In this document: one piece after another, positions 40,065 through 49,358 of the stretch
How positions within the stretch are numbered: the stretch's first letter is position 1
How the letters are laid out: every line of letters begins with the position of its first letter
Assembly: GCF_013282805.1 (NCBI RefSeq)
Contig: NZ_CP054038.1
Span: 434,001-498,000, forward strand
Reading direction: 5' to 3'
Source of the DNA: Microbacterium hominis
GTDB taxonomy: Bacteria > Actinomycetota > Actinomycetes > Actinomycetales > Microbacteriaceae
Length of the DNA: 64,000 bases
Translations under genes and position numbers: made by a program
Notes under the pieces: generated by a model
The model's input: the letters and a program-made list of their open reading frames with translations, nothing else
The model's database searches: none
What the model was told of the DNA's origin: nothing

Positions 40065-42227
40065 TCAGCCGGCGACCGTGATGGTGAGGGCGGCCGCAGT
40101 GGCCTCGCTCGAGGTGCCGACGTACACGGTGTAGTCGCCGGGCTTCACCTGGAACGAGCGGGTCGCGTAGTCCCACACCGAGAACGGGTGGTTCGTGGCG
40201 GCGGGGTCGATCGTGATCGACACCTCCTCCGTCGCGCCGGCGGTCACCGCCACCTTGGCGAAGCCGACCAGGCGCTTGGGCGGCTGGCCGTCGACGGGGA
40301 TGCCGAGGTAGACCTGCACGACCTCCGCGCCGTCGCGCTCGCCGGTGTTGCGCACGGTCGCCGTCACGGTCACCGGCGTGGAGCCGTCGGTCGCGGTCGC
40401 GTCGAGAGCGGCATCCACCACCTCGAAGGTCGTGTACGAGAGGCCGTAGCCGAACGGGAACAGGGGAGCGATCTGCCGGCCCTGGAACCAGCGGTACCCC
40501 ATCTCCAGGCCCTCGGAGTAGCGGATCGTGGGGTAGCCCGCGCCCTCGTCGGTGCCGGGGTAGCGGCTCGGCTCGTCGTGGTAGAGGAGGTCCTCCAGGC
40601 GGGCGGCGTAGGTGGTCGGGAGCTTGCCCGAGGGGTTCTCGACGCCCCACAGCAGATCAGCGACCACGTGGCCGTCTTCGGCGCCCTGGTTCCACACCTC
40701 GATGACCGTTGCCGCCTTGTCGATCCACGGAAGGAGCACGGGCGACGAGTTCTTCAGCACGACCACGCTGTGCGCATTGGCAGCCAGCAGCGCCTCGACC
40801 ATGGCGTCCTGCCCGTACGGCATCTCGGGCGTCTTCAGGTCGGCGCCCTCGGTGGCGATGAGGCCCGCCATGATGAGCACGACGTCGGCCTCCGCCGCGG
40901 CCGCGGTCGCGGCATCCAGGTTCGACTGGTCTCGCTCGACGACGAACAGGTCGACCTGCGCGTCGGAGCCGAGGTCGGCGAGCACGTCGCGCGTTCCCGG
41001 CAGCGGGTCGACCGTGTAGAGCGGGTCGACCTTCGACGAGCCGCCGCCGCCCTGGCACGCCTTCTCGGCGAACGCCTTCATGCCCACGATGAGCACGCGG
41101 CCGGCATCCGGCGACAGGGGCAGCGTGCCGGCGTCGTTCTTGAGCAGCACGGCCATCTCGCGGCCGATGCGGCGGGAGATCGCACCGTGCTCGGCGGCGG
41201 GGATCTCGGTCGGCGCATACGGGCGCTCGAACTGGCCGAATCGGAACATCTGCGTGAACCGGCGCACGAGCGCACGGTCGACCGTCTGGATCTCGAGCGA
41301 GGTGTCCTGGAGGGCGGCGGTGACGTTCGCCTCGTTGAGCCACTTCGAGTCGGGCATCTCGAGGTCCATGCCCGCGTTCAGGGAGCCTGCGGCGGAGCGC
41401 GCCGACCAGAAGTCGGACTGCACGTAGCCGTCCCAGCCCCACTCCTCGCGGAGGATCTCGGTGAGCGTGTAGTAGTTCTCGGTGGCGTAGGTGCCGCGCA
41501 CGCGGTTGTACGCGCTCATGATCGCGGCGATCTCGCCGTCTTTGCAGCACATCTCGAAAGGCAGCAGGTAGAGCTCGCGCAGCACGTGCTCGTCGACGAC
41601 GACGTTCGCGCGGAAGCGCTCGTGCTCCTGGTCGTTGACGACGTAGTGCTTGGCCATGGCGATCACGTCGTTGTCCTGGATCGCCTTGGTGACCTGCACG
41701 CCCATGACGCCCGACAGGTACGGGTCTTCGGAGAAGTACTCGAAGTTGCGCCCGGCGATGGGGGTGCGGTGGAGGCATACGCCGGGGCCCTCCAGCACGT
41801 GCTGGCCGAGGTGCGCCGACTCCTTGCCGATGATGTCGCCGTACGCGTAGGCGAGGCCGGGGTCGAAGGATGCCGCGACGCCGATGGTCATCGGAAGCGC
41901 CGTGGCCGGGGGTGAGGGGGTGCCGTCGCCCATGCCGACGCCCACCGGGCCGTTGGTCACGCGCATGCGGGGGATGCCGAGCTCGTCGATTCCCGCGACG
42001 TGACGCTCGATGCGGATCTGCGCCATGAGCTGCGCCATCTTCTCCTCGTCGATCTCGCTCATGTCGACCCCGCCGAGCTCGTTCGACATCGAATAGATGT
42101 CGAATGTCGCCATGTTGCCGTGGAGCTGGGCGATCTTCTGCTCGACGGTCATCGCCGCCACCAGCGCCTCGGCGCGCTCCTTCGGCGTCAGGTCGGTGTT
42201 CATCCAGGGGCGGGCGTCGTTGCTCAC
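40065..42227 (-). CDS. Glycoside hydrolase family 3, beta-glucosidase type
   Basis: Encodes 720 residues from GTG 42227, which has GAAGGG at the right distance; an in-frame ATG at 42260 would add 11 residues. Domains: the N-terminal barrel (1 to about 330) with AKHYVVNDQEHER and the nucleophile Asp272 in VQSDFWSA, the alpha/beta sandwich with PLSPDAGRVLIVG, and the C-terminal fibronectin-like domain with PLFPFGYGLSYTTF. No signal peptide, so it acts in the cytoplasm on imported glycosides. The exact sugar (beta-glucoside, xyloside or similar) is open. A perfect 6-4-6 inverted repeat sits 27 bp upstream of the start and probably binds a repressor. Confidence 0.94.
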   Translation of the reverse strand: MSNDARPWMNTDLTPKERAEALVAAMTVEQKIAQLHGNMATFDIYSMSNELGGVDMSEIDEEKMAQLMAQIRIERHVAGIDELGIPRMRVTNGPVGVGMGDGTPSPPATALPMTIGVAASFDPGLAYAYGDIIGKESAHLGQHVLEGPGVCLHRTPIAGRNFEYFSEDPYLSGVMGVQVTKAIQDNDVIAMAKHYVVNDQEHERFRANVVVDEHVLRELYLLPFEMCCKDGEIAAIMSAYNRVRGTYATENYYTLTEILREEWGWDGYVQSDFWSARSAAGSLNAGMDLEMPDSKWLNEANVTAALQDTSLEIQTVDRALVRRFTQMFRFGQFERPYAPTEIPAAEHGAISRRIGREMAVLLKNDAGTLPLSPDAGRVLIVGMKAFAEKACQGGGGSSKVDPLYTVDPLPGTRDVLADLGSDAQVDLFVVERDQSNLDAATAAAAEADVVLIMAGLIATEGADLKTPEMPYGQDAMVEALLAANAHSVVVLKNSSPVLLPWIDKAATVIEVWNQGAEDGHVVADLLWGVENPSGKLPTTYAARLEDLLYHDEPSRYPGTDEGAGYPTIRYSEGLEMGYRWFQGRQIAPLFPFGYGLSYTTFEVVDAALDATATDGSTPVTVTATVRNTGERDGAEVVQVYLGIPVDGQPPKRLVGFAKVAVTAGATEEVSITIDPAATNHPFSVWDYATRSFQVKPGDYTVYVGTSSEATAAALTITVAG

Positions 42228-42254
42228 GGGGATCCCTTCATCGCGGATCGGATG

Positions 42255-42270
42255 TGGCAAGGGGTTGCCA
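42255..42270 (-). promoter_or_regulatory. Probable operator before the GH3 gene
   Basis: TGGCAA and TTGCCA flank GGGG (42255-42270) as a perfect inverted repeat between the start codon and the likely promoter. A related TGGCAA half-site follows at about 42324. The location suits a LacI-class sugar repressor, though no regulator gene is next to it. Confidence 0.5.
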
Positions 42271-42452
42271 ACAGGGAGATACTAACCCTTTCGCCGACAG
42301 ATTGCAGAGGCCGTCCTCATATGGCAATCGGTTGATCGTCCGCTCAACACGCCGTCGCACTCTCAAACCTTGAAGTTCGCTGTGAATCCTGGGCAGGATG
42401 GGCGCAACCGTCGCATCGACCGGGTGCCGTCGGGCAAGCGAAGGGAATCGAG

Positions 42453-42722
42453 ATGGACAAGGAAACGCTCACCACCCGCGCAGCCGCGGTCGGCCGCATC
42501 TACGGGACCATCGCCGCCATCGTGCTCATCGTGGGTGCGCTCGCGGTCATCGCCGGCTTCATCCAGGCCATCGCCCTCGCCGACGACGTCTGGACCGGCA
42601 TCCTCGCGGGGCTCGTCGTCGGGCTGTCGATCGGGGTGTCGGTGATCGTCGCATGGGCCGGCGTGCAGATGTTCGCGCTCGTCGCCCGCTACATCGAGTG
42701 GCGCACCGGCCGGGAGTTCTGA
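42453..42722 (+). CDS. Small membrane protein preceding the AIM24-family gene
   Basis: Encodes 89 residues with two long hydrophobic segments (IYGTIAAIVLIVGALAVIAG and ILAGLVVGLSIGVSVIVAWA) and a short basic end (EWRTGREF). It starts at ATG 42453 after GAAGGG and is 6 bp before the AIM24-type gene, so the two are an operon. No family with a known role is recognised. Confidence 0.75.
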   Translation: MDKETLTTRAAAVGRIYGTIAAIVLIVGALAVIAGFIQAIALADDVWTGILAGLVVGLSIGVSVIVAWAGVQMFALVARYIEWRTGREF

Positions 42723-42728
42723 GCGCTC

Positions 42729-43409
42729 GTGGACGTCGAGATCACATCGGGGCCGGCCTTCGCGATGGGCACGGTGACGCTCCGCCCGGGCGGCGCGGTG
42801 CGCGTCGAGGCGGGGGCGATGGCCATGACCCGCGGCGACATCGAGGTGCAGACCTCCGCGGGCGGCGGGTTCTTCAAGGGGCTGCGCCGTGCCCTGGGCG
42901 GCGAGAGCTTCTTCGTCAACGACTACAGCTCCGCGACCGGCGGGCAGGTGGGGGTTGCGGCGACCCTCCCAGGCGACATGGTGACGGTGCCCCTCGACGG
43001 GACGACGCCGCTGCTGGTCCAGTCGGGCTCCTGGAGTGCGTCGGACCACTCCGTCGACGTCGACTCGAAGTGGGGCGGCGGCAAGACGTTCTTCAGCGGT
43101 GAGGGGCTCATCCTCCTGCGCTGCACCGGTCAGGGCGACGTCCTGCTGTCGTCTTACGGCGCGATCATCGCCTCCGAACTCGCGCCAGGCGAGACGATGA
43201 CGCTCGACACCGGGCACGTGGTCGCGTTCGACGAGACCGTGCAGTACACGGTGCGCAAGGCCGGCAACTGGAAGTCGACGCTGCTGGGCGGGGAAGGTCT
43301 GGTGACGGTTTTCACCGGCCCCGGCCGCATCTGGCTGCAGACACGATCCAGCTTCGATCTCATCGAGTGGATCAAGCGGGTCAACCCGCAGCAGCGCTCG
43401 AACTCGTAG
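42729..43409 (+). CDS. AIM24/TIGR00266-family protein
   Basis: Encodes 226 residues from GTG 42729. The family folds as a double-psi-like beta barrel and is of unknown biochemical role; the yeast member affects mitochondrial membranes. Typical segments are RVEAGAMAMTRGDIEVQTSA, GGFFKGLRRALGGESFFVN, VQSGSWSASDHSVDVD and GEGLVTVFTGPGRIWLQTRS near the end. Size and motif order are normal. It forms a pair with the small membrane protein upstream, which may anchor it. Confidence 0.92.
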   Translation: MDVEITSGPAFAMGTVTLRPGGAVRVEAGAMAMTRGDIEVQTSAGGGFFKGLRRALGGESFFVNDYSSATGGQVGVAATLPGDMVTVPLDGTTPLLVQSGSWSASDHSVDVDSKWGGGKTFFSGEGLILLRCTGQGDVLLSSYGAIIASELAPGETMTLDTGHVVAFDETVQYTVRKAGNWKSTLLGGEGLVTVFTGPGRIWLQTRSSFDLIEWIKRVNPQQRSNS

Positions 43410-43427
43410 ACGGTACGGAGCTGCGCC

Positions 43428-45083
43428 TCAGTCCGCCGGGGGCGGGATGACGGTCACCTGCACCGGCACGACGGTCAACTCGAGGCCCACCGGCTCGAAG
43501 AAGTCGCCCTGGAGCGCGTCGACGAGGGCGTTCGCCGACGGAGGTGTGCCGTCGCCGGTGATCGTGACCTGCACCTGGGCTCCGGAGACGCTCACCTCGG
43601 TGACGACGAACGCGCTTTCGTCGCCGAGCCACTCCTGGACCGTGCTCTGCGCGTCGCGTTCGCGGGTCTCGGTCTGCAGGAGTCCCTCCGACGTGAGCAT
43701 GAGCGGCACGAGGACGATGCCGGCCAGAGCCGCGAAGGGTGCGACGGTCTGAAGGATCTGGCGCGGCCGATTGCGCAGAGCGAAGGGGCGGGCGAAGCCG
43801 GTGATCGTGAACACCGCCGCCGCCGCGAGCACGATCGCGACGAAGTTCGTGAGGAACAGCAGCGCCGCACCGCCCGCGTCGTCGAAGCGGCCGCCGTTGA
43901 GGCTGACGCCGACCACGGCCAGCGGCGGCACCAGCGCGACGGCGATCGCGACTCCGGCGATGCCGCTGGCCACTCGAGCGTTCACGGTGGCGAAGGCGCC
44001 GGCGGCACCGGCCGCGAGGGCGATCAGCATGTCGACGGTGTTGGGCGACACCCTGGAGACGATCTGGCTGTTGGTCGTGAACGAGATCGCCACCGGTGCC
44101 CAGGCGGCGATGCCGTACGCGAGCACGATCGACACGAGAGCGCCGGCGAGGACCAGCACGCCCGACTCGAGGGCGCGGCGCCCCCAGCCGTTCACCAGCG
44201 CCCCGGCGAGGCCCAGGATCGGCACCATCAGCGGAGCCACGAGCATCGCGCCGATGATCACGGCCGTCGAGTCGGCGAGCACGGCGAACGTCGCGATGGC
44301 GACCGACAGCACGAGCATGACCCACCAGGTGCCGAGCTTGGTCAGCCGCGCGGGACGTTCGAAGTAGAGCCCGCTCGCCTGCTCCGCGCGCTCCTTGCGG
44401 CCGATGTCGGACCCCTCTATCCAGTCCCACAGCACTTCGGGGATCGATGCGCTCGCCGGATCCACCCCGCCTGCGCCGGTGGCGCGCCGCAGGCTCCACG
44501 AGACGAGGAGCAGGCCGACGACGAGGGACACCGTGGCCGCGGCGATGATGACGGTCGAGGCGATCGACGCGGGAACGGTGTAGGCGAGGATGCCGGCGAT
44601 GACGGCGAGGGCGCCCCCGGCGATGCGCGGCAGCGGGTCGTGCTCGCGTCGTCGCAAGAGCGCCGAGGCGATCGTGACAGCCCCGCGGATGCCGACGTAG
44701 ATGCCCACGAGACCGACGGTGATGGCCAGTGTGACCTCGCTCGACGCTGCGGCGAGCAGACCCATCGCCGTGGCGAACGCGAGGGCGGCGACGCCGCGCA
44801 GGGCGGCGAGCCAGCGGTTGATGTCGCGGCCGAACCAGCGTCGCCCGGTCACCGCGTAGAAGAGATCCATCCCGCCGCTCACGGCCAGCAGCGCCACGAT
44901 GATGACCGTCGCGAGCGCGGTGGTCGCGGTGGGCAGAAGCAGCACGACCATCCCCACGGCGATGCAGATCAGCCCGCGCAGCGCCACGGTGTTCGACAGC
45001 GCCGCGATCACCTCCCGCGCCTGGTCGCGCAGGCGCGCGGTGGAGCGGGGTTCACTCGTCTCGGGCGTCTCGTCGATTTCCAC
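43428..45083 (-). CDS. HdeD-like/DUF389 fused membrane protein
   Basis: Encodes 551 residues from GTG 45083. The first 200 residues hold six hydrophobic helices like the DUF308/HdeD family (IAVGMVVLLLPTATTALATV, GGMDLFYAVTGRRW, WLAALRGVAALAF); then comes a DUF389 domain (GTWWVMLVLSVAIATFAVLA, IIGAMLVAPLMVPILG, and the basic/aliphatic loop NGGRFDDAGG). A soluble C-terminal beta-strand part follows (VVTEVSVSGAQVQVTITGD). Neither domain has a firm function; HdeD relates to acid stress in enterics. The fusion implies a joint membrane role. It is alone and convergent with the AIM24 gene. Confidence 0.87.
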   Translation of the reverse strand: MEIDETPETSEPRSTARLRDQAREVIAALSNTVALRGLICIAVGMVVLLLPTATTALATVIIVALLAVSGGMDLFYAVTGRRWFGRDINRWLAALRGVAALAFATAMGLLAAASSEVTLAITVGLVGIYVGIRGAVTIASALLRRREHDPLPRIAGGALAVIAGILAYTVPASIASTVIIAAATVSLVVGLLLVSWSLRRATGAGGVDPASASIPEVLWDWIEGSDIGRKERAEQASGLYFERPARLTKLGTWWVMLVLSVAIATFAVLADSTAVIIGAMLVAPLMVPILGLAGALVNGWGRRALESGVLVLAGALVSIVLAYGIAAWAPVAISFTTNSQIVSRVSPNTVDMLIALAAGAAGAFATVNARVASGIAGVAIAVALVPPLAVVGVSLNGGRFDDAGGAALLFLTNFVAIVLAAAAVFTITGFARPFALRNRPRQILQTVAPFAALAGIVLVPLMLTSEGLLQTETRERDAQSTVQEWLGDESAFVVTEVSVSGAQVQVTITGDGTPPSANALVDALQGDFFEPVGLELTVVPVQVTVIPPPAD

Positions 45084-45173
45084 GCAACGCTCCCCTCCGC
45101 GCGGACCACGCCGCGGACGGCTCAGTCTAGAGGCCCCCTCGTCGGCGGCACAGAGTGGATGCCGCGCCCGCCG

Positions 45174-45875
45174 TCACCCCTCGGCGCGGCGCGCCGCCCG
45201 CTCGGCGGAGTCGAGGATCGTCTCGACGCCGAGCAGCAGGAGGTCGCGGTCATCGAGCGCCCGCAGGCGCGGACCCAGTTCGGCGATGAGCGGGTACTCC
45301 TCCGGGTCCACCAGCAACGGGGACTCGATCCACGACATCGGCACGGCGGGGTCGTAGCCGCGCTCGCTGCGACTGCGGGCGATGCCGGCGGCGCTGGAGA
45401 GCGAGTGCACCGCGATCAGTGCGTAGTGCTCGACGAGCGCGTCGCCCTCGAGCCCGGCGCGGCGGAACGCGTCGAGCATGAGCTCGATGGCGCCGAGCTC
45501 GTTCGGACCTCCCGTGGTGAGCACGGTCGCCTCCATGCCTATGGCCGGATATGACGCGAAGACGTCGAGGGTGGCCTGCGTGAGCTGGCGGAGGCGCCCG
45601 CGCCAGTCGTCGGGATCGGCATCGACCCGCTGCAGCGTCATGCCGATCAGCTCGTCCAGCAGTGACCGCATCAGGTCGTCCTTGCCGCGGAAGTGGCGGT
45701 AGATCGCCGTCGGATCGGCGCCGAGGGCGCTGCCGAGATCGCGCACCGAGATCGCGGTGACGCCCGGCTGGCCGGCCAGGGCGAGCCCGGCCTCGAGGAT
45801 CGCACGGCGATCGAGGCGCGTCTTCTCGCCGCCCCTTCCCCCGCGCGCGGGTGCTGATTTCGCCGGCGTCGTCAT
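45174..45875 (-). CDS. TetR-family regulator of the amidohydrolase/ABC operon
   Basis: Encodes 233 residues. The helix-turn-helix is ISVRDLGSALGADPTAIYRH followed by FRGKDDLMRSLLDEL. The C-terminal domain (ASYPAIGMEATVLTTGGPNE, HSLSSAAGIARS) resembles the TetR_C class that binds small ligands. It is divergent from the amidohydrolase gene, with a perfect 33-bp palindrome between them, so it most likely represses both itself and the operon. The -10 TACACT lies 6 bases before the ATG, so its mRNA is probably leaderless. Confidence 0.92.
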   Translation of the reverse strand: MTTPAKSAPARGGRGGEKTRLDRRAILEAGLALAGQPGVTAISVRDLGSALGADPTAIYRHFRGKDDLMRSLLDELIGMTLQRVDADPDDWRGRLRQLTQATLDVFASYPAIGMEATVLTTGGPNELGAIELMLDAFRRAGLEGDALVEHYALIAVHSLSSAAGIARSRSERGYDPAVPMSWIESPLLVDPEEYPLIAELGPRLRALDDRDLLLLGVETILDSAERAARRAEG

Positions 45876-45898
45876 GCGGCCAGTGTAACGAATCGGAA

Positions 45899-45931
45899 AA
45901 CAGTGCTGTCAACAGTGTTGACAGCACTGTT
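45899..45931. promoter_or_regulatory. Perfect 16-1-16 palindromic TetR operator with overlapping divergent promoters
   Basis: AACAGTGCTGTCAACA, one G, and its exact complement TGTTGACAGCACTGTT. Each arm contains TTGACA as a -35: rightward TTGACA (45918-45923) with TACAGT (45942-45947) 18 bases further drives the amidohydrolase operon; leftward TTGACA with TACACT about 19 bases further drives tetR. One bound repressor would shut both. Confidence 0.85.
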
Positions 45932-45984
45932 GCGCCCGACCTACAGTCGCGGCATCCCACCCATCGAAGGAAAGCGAGGGAGAC

Positions 45985-47715
45985 GTGCCCGCAGATCTGC
46001 TCTTCACCGGCGGCCCCGTGTTCACCGGCACGGGCGCCCCGGTCCACGGCCACGCCGTCGCCGTCACGGGCAACCGCATCACCGCCGTGGTCCCCGATGC
46101 CGAGGCGGCGCCGCTCATCGGCCCCGACACCCGCGTCCTCGATCTGGGCGGAGCTCTGCTCAGCCCCGGGTTCCAGGACGCGCACATCCACCCCGTCGGC
46201 GGCGGTGTCGAACTGCTCCAGTGCGACGTGAGCGCGGCGCTCGACGCGGCCGATGCCGTCGAGCGCGTGCGGGCCTACGCCGACGCCCATCCCGACGAGC
46301 CGTGGATCCTCGGCGGCGGCTGGTCGATGGACCACTTCCCGGGTGGCGCGCCGGTGCGCGCACTCCTCGACGACGTCGTGCCCGACCGCCCCGTGCTCCT
46401 GCTCAGCCGCGACCACCACAGCTCCTGGGCGAACACCGTCGCCATCCGCCTCGCCGGAGTGGATGCCGCCACCGCCGACCCCGTCGACGGGCGCATCGAG
46501 CGCGAGGCCGACGGGCACCCGGCCGGCACCTTCCACGAGGGGGCGAGCGACCTGTTCGACGCGGTGCGTCCGCCGCTGCATCCGGACCTCGCGTACGCCG
46601 GACTCCTGCGCGCGCAGCGGGAGCTCATCGCCCTCGGGATCACCGGCTGGCAGGACGCCCTGGTCGCCGGGACGGTGGCCGGCGTCGCCGACCCGCTGGA
46701 GTCGTACCGCCGCGCGCTCGCCGCCGGAGAGCTGCTCGTGCATGTCGTCGGCGCGCAGTGGTGGGAGCGCGGCGGGGGGATCGAGCAGGTCGCCGAGATG
46801 AGCCGGCGCCGCGCCGAGATCGCCGCCCTCGGCGCCGAGGACCGGCTCGCGCTCGGCACGACGAAGATCATGGTCGACGGCGTCGCCGAGAACCAGACCG
46901 CCGCGATGCTGACGCCGTATCGCGACGCCCGCGGTCACGACACGTGCAACCACGGAATGTCGTTCATCGCTCCGGAGGCCCTGCGCGAGTATGTGACGGC
47001 GCTGGATGCCGCGGGGCAGCAGGTGCACTTCCATGCGCTCGGCGACCGGGCCGTGCGCGAGGCGCTCGACGCCCTCGAGGCCGCGCGGCGCGCGAACGGG
47101 GCGACCGACGGCCGCCACCACCTCGCGCACCTGCAGGTCGTCGAGGAGCGCGAGGCCGCCCGGTTCGCGGACCTCGGTGCCGTGGCCAACATCCAGGCGC
47201 TGTGGGCCTGCCACGAGGACCAGCTCGACGAGCTCACCCTGCCGTTCCTGCAGGATGGCGCGGAGGCCCGCCAGTATCCGTTCGGCGACTTCGTGCGGCA
47301 CGGTGTGCGACTCGCGGCCGGCAGCGACTGGCCGGTCTCCAGCGCCGATCCGATCGACGCGATCCACATCGCCGTGAACCGCATCGTGCCCGGGGGAGAC
47401 GCCGCCCCGCTCGGCGGAGCCCACCAGCGCCTCGACCTGGCGACGGCGATGGCCGCCTACACCTCGGGCAGCGCCTACGTGAACCACCGCGATCACGACA
47501 CCGGCCACATCCGCGCCGGGCACCTCGCCAACCTCGTCGTGCTGGACCCCGACCCTTTCAGCCTGCCGGAGGCCCAGATCCATCGATCCGAGGTGCTCTC
47601 GACCTGGATCGACGGCGTCGCCGTCTACACCCGCCCTGACATCCCGACCCGACCCGGCACCCCGGCTCTCCGCACTGTCCCCGCCCTCCCGACCCGAACC
47701 GAGGAGCCCTCATGA
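45985..47715 (+). CDS. Amidohydrolase family protein, YtcJ-like
   Basis: Encodes 576 residues from GTG 45985 after GAGGGAGA. Metal-dependent amidohydrolases hydrolyse amides or related bonds in a TIM barrel. The metal-binding FQDAHIHPVGGG (HxH) at about residues 53-64, RDHHSSWANTVA, the later QVHFHALGDRAV and HHLAHLQVV histidines, and AGSDWPVSSADP with the catalytic Asp are all typical of the YtcJ branch. It overlaps the binding-protein gene by 4 bp, so its substrate is probably what the ABC importer brings in. The compound is unknown. Confidence 0.92.
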   Translation: MPADLLFTGGPVFTGTGAPVHGHAVAVTGNRITAVVPDAEAAPLIGPDTRVLDLGGALLSPGFQDAHIHPVGGGVELLQCDVSAALDAADAVERVRAYADAHPDEPWILGGGWSMDHFPGGAPVRALLDDVVPDRPVLLLSRDHHSSWANTVAIRLAGVDAATADPVDGRIEREADGHPAGTFHEGASDLFDAVRPPLHPDLAYAGLLRAQRELIALGITGWQDALVAGTVAGVADPLESYRRALAAGELLVHVVGAQWWERGGGIEQVAEMSRRRAEIAALGAEDRLALGTTKIMVDGVAENQTAAMLTPYRDARGHDTCNHGMSFIAPEALREYVTALDAAGQQVHFHALGDRAVREALDALEAARRANGATDGRHHLAHLQVVEEREAARFADLGAVANIQALWACHEDQLDELTLPFLQDGAEARQYPFGDFVRHGVRLAAGSDWPVSSADPIDAIHIAVNRIVPGGDAAPLGGAHQRLDLATAMAAYTSGSAYVNHRDHDTGHIRAGHLANLVVLDPDPFSLPEAQIHRSEVLSTWIDGVAVYTRPDIPTRPGTPALRTVPALPTRTEEPS

Positions 47716-49358
47716 CCCGTACCCCTGCACTGCGTCGACGTCGCGCGGTGGCATCCTTCGCGGTGACCGCCGCCGCGGTGCTCGTGCTCAGCGCGTGCTC
47801 GACACCCGAGCCTGCTGCGCCGGAGGCCGTCGATTGGGAGCTCACGACCGCGACGGCGGCCCCCGCCGGCGACATCGACTCCTTCACGTGGGCCAGCTAC
47901 GCCGAGCCCTTCTCGCTGGACTACGCCTACGCGTTCGACTACGCCGACAACCAGGTGCTCGCGAACGTGTGCGAGTCGCTGCTGCGTCTCAACCCCGACT
48001 TCACGCTGTCTCCCGGGCTCGCGGAGTCCTTCTCCCACCCCACCCCCACCACGTGGGTGTACGAGATCCGTGACGGTGTGACGTTCCACGACGGCACGCC
48101 GCTGACCGCGGCCGATGTCGTGGCATCCCTCTCCCGGCACATCGATCCCGCCGTCGGCTCGTTCTGGTACGGCGTGTACCAGAACGTCGTGTCGATCGAG
48201 CAGACCGGGGTGCGCCAGGTGACCGTGACCGAGGCGGTGCCGGACTCCCAGTTCAACCTCGCGATGGGCGGCGCAGCCGGTGTCGTCGAGTCCGCCGCGG
48301 CGCTCGCGGCCGCTGGCGCCGACTACGGCAACTCGACCGGCGGAGTGAACTGCACCGGTCCATTCCAGCTCGCCGACTGGACGTCGGGGGAGTCGATCAC
48401 CCTCGAGCGCTACGACAGCTACTGGGATCCGGCGCTGCGGGCCCACGCGGGCGAGATGACGTTCGCGTTCATGACCGACGCGAACGCCCGCGTCAACGCC
48501 CTCCGCTCCGGCGAGGTCGACGGCAGCTGGATGATCCCGGCGGATGCGGTCCCCGACCTCGCGGGCTCCGACCGGGGCGACATGCTCTTCGGCCTCAACA
48601 CCGCCGTGTCGAGCCTCGTCATCTCGAACCTCGACGGCCCGCTCGGCGACCTGCGGGTGCGCAAGGCGCTCCTGATGGCCCTCGACCGCGAAGGCATCGT
48701 GCAGGCGGCGGTGAAGGGCTACGCCGAGGTCACCGACGCCCTGTCGACCACGTCGGTGTGGCAGGGGGCCGATCCCGCCACCGTCGATGCCGCCTTCGGT
48801 GAGCTGGATGCCTACCCCCACGACCTCGACGCCGCCAAGGCGCTCGTCGAGGAAGCCGGAGCGACAGGGGCCGAGCTCACGTATGTGACCGCGCCGATGG
48901 GCGGCGACTTCTCCGTGTACGCGCAGGCCACGGCGGCGGCCGCCGCCGCGATCGGGCTGAAGGTGAACATCGAGACGGTCACCCCCGGTGCCTACACCGC
49001 GCTGTTCTCCGACCCGGCCGCCCGCGAGGGCGTCGATCTCTTCTTCACGGCCTGGTATCTCTCCAGCCCCGACCCGCTCGAGATGTACGCGGTGCTGCGC
49101 ACCGGCGAGTTCAGCAACTTCGGCGGCTGGAGCAACGCCGAGTACGACCAGGTCGTGACCGAGGCGATCGGCATCGACGATCCGGCCGAGCGTGCCGAGA
49201 AGACGGCCGAGGCCCAGCGCATCGCGAACGCGGAGCTGCCGTGGCTGCCGCTGTTCGAGGCCCCGGCGACGCTGTTCCTCGGAGAGCGGATCACCGGGGT
49301 CACCCCGTCGGTGGCGTTCCTCTACTACCCCTGGGCGGCGACCGTTGGTGCACGCTGA
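47712..49358 (+). CDS. ABC transporter solute-binding lipoprotein, SBP_bac_5 (peptide/nickel) class
   Basis: Encodes 548 residues. A lipoprotein signal ends in LSAC with Cys29. The mature part has the family segments NVCESLLRLNPDFTLSPGLA, VTFHDGTPLTAADVVASL, CTGPFQLADW, LRVRKALLMALDREGIV and AELPWLPLF. The class binds peptides, opines, nickel complexes and other medium-size solutes. It overlaps the amidohydrolase gene by 4 bp and the first permease gene by 11 bp. Confidence 0.93.
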   Translation: MTRTPALRRRRAVASFAVTAAAVLVLSACSTPEPAAPEAVDWELTTATAAPAGDIDSFTWASYAEPFSLDYAYAFDYADNQVLANVCESLLRLNPDFTLSPGLAESFSHPTPTTWVYEIRDGVTFHDGTPLTAADVVASLSRHIDPAVGSFWYGVYQNVVSIEQTGVRQVTVTEAVPDSQFNLAMGGAAGVVESAAALAAAGADYGNSTGGVNCTGPFQLADWTSGESITLERYDSYWDPALRAHAGEMTFAFMTDANARVNALRSGEVDGSWMIPADAVPDLAGSDRGDMLFGLNTAVSSLVISNLDGPLGDLRVRKALLMALDREGIVQAAVKGYAEVTDALSTTSVWQGADPATVDAAFGELDAYPHDLDAAKALVEEAGATGAELTYVTAPMGGDFSVYAQATAAAAAAIGLKVNIETVTPGAYTALFSDPAAREGVDLFFTAWYLSSPDPLEMYAVLRTGEFSNFGGWSNAEYDQVVTEAIGIDDPAERAEKTAEAQRIANAELPWLPLFEAPATLFLGERITGVTPSVAFLYYPWAATVGAR

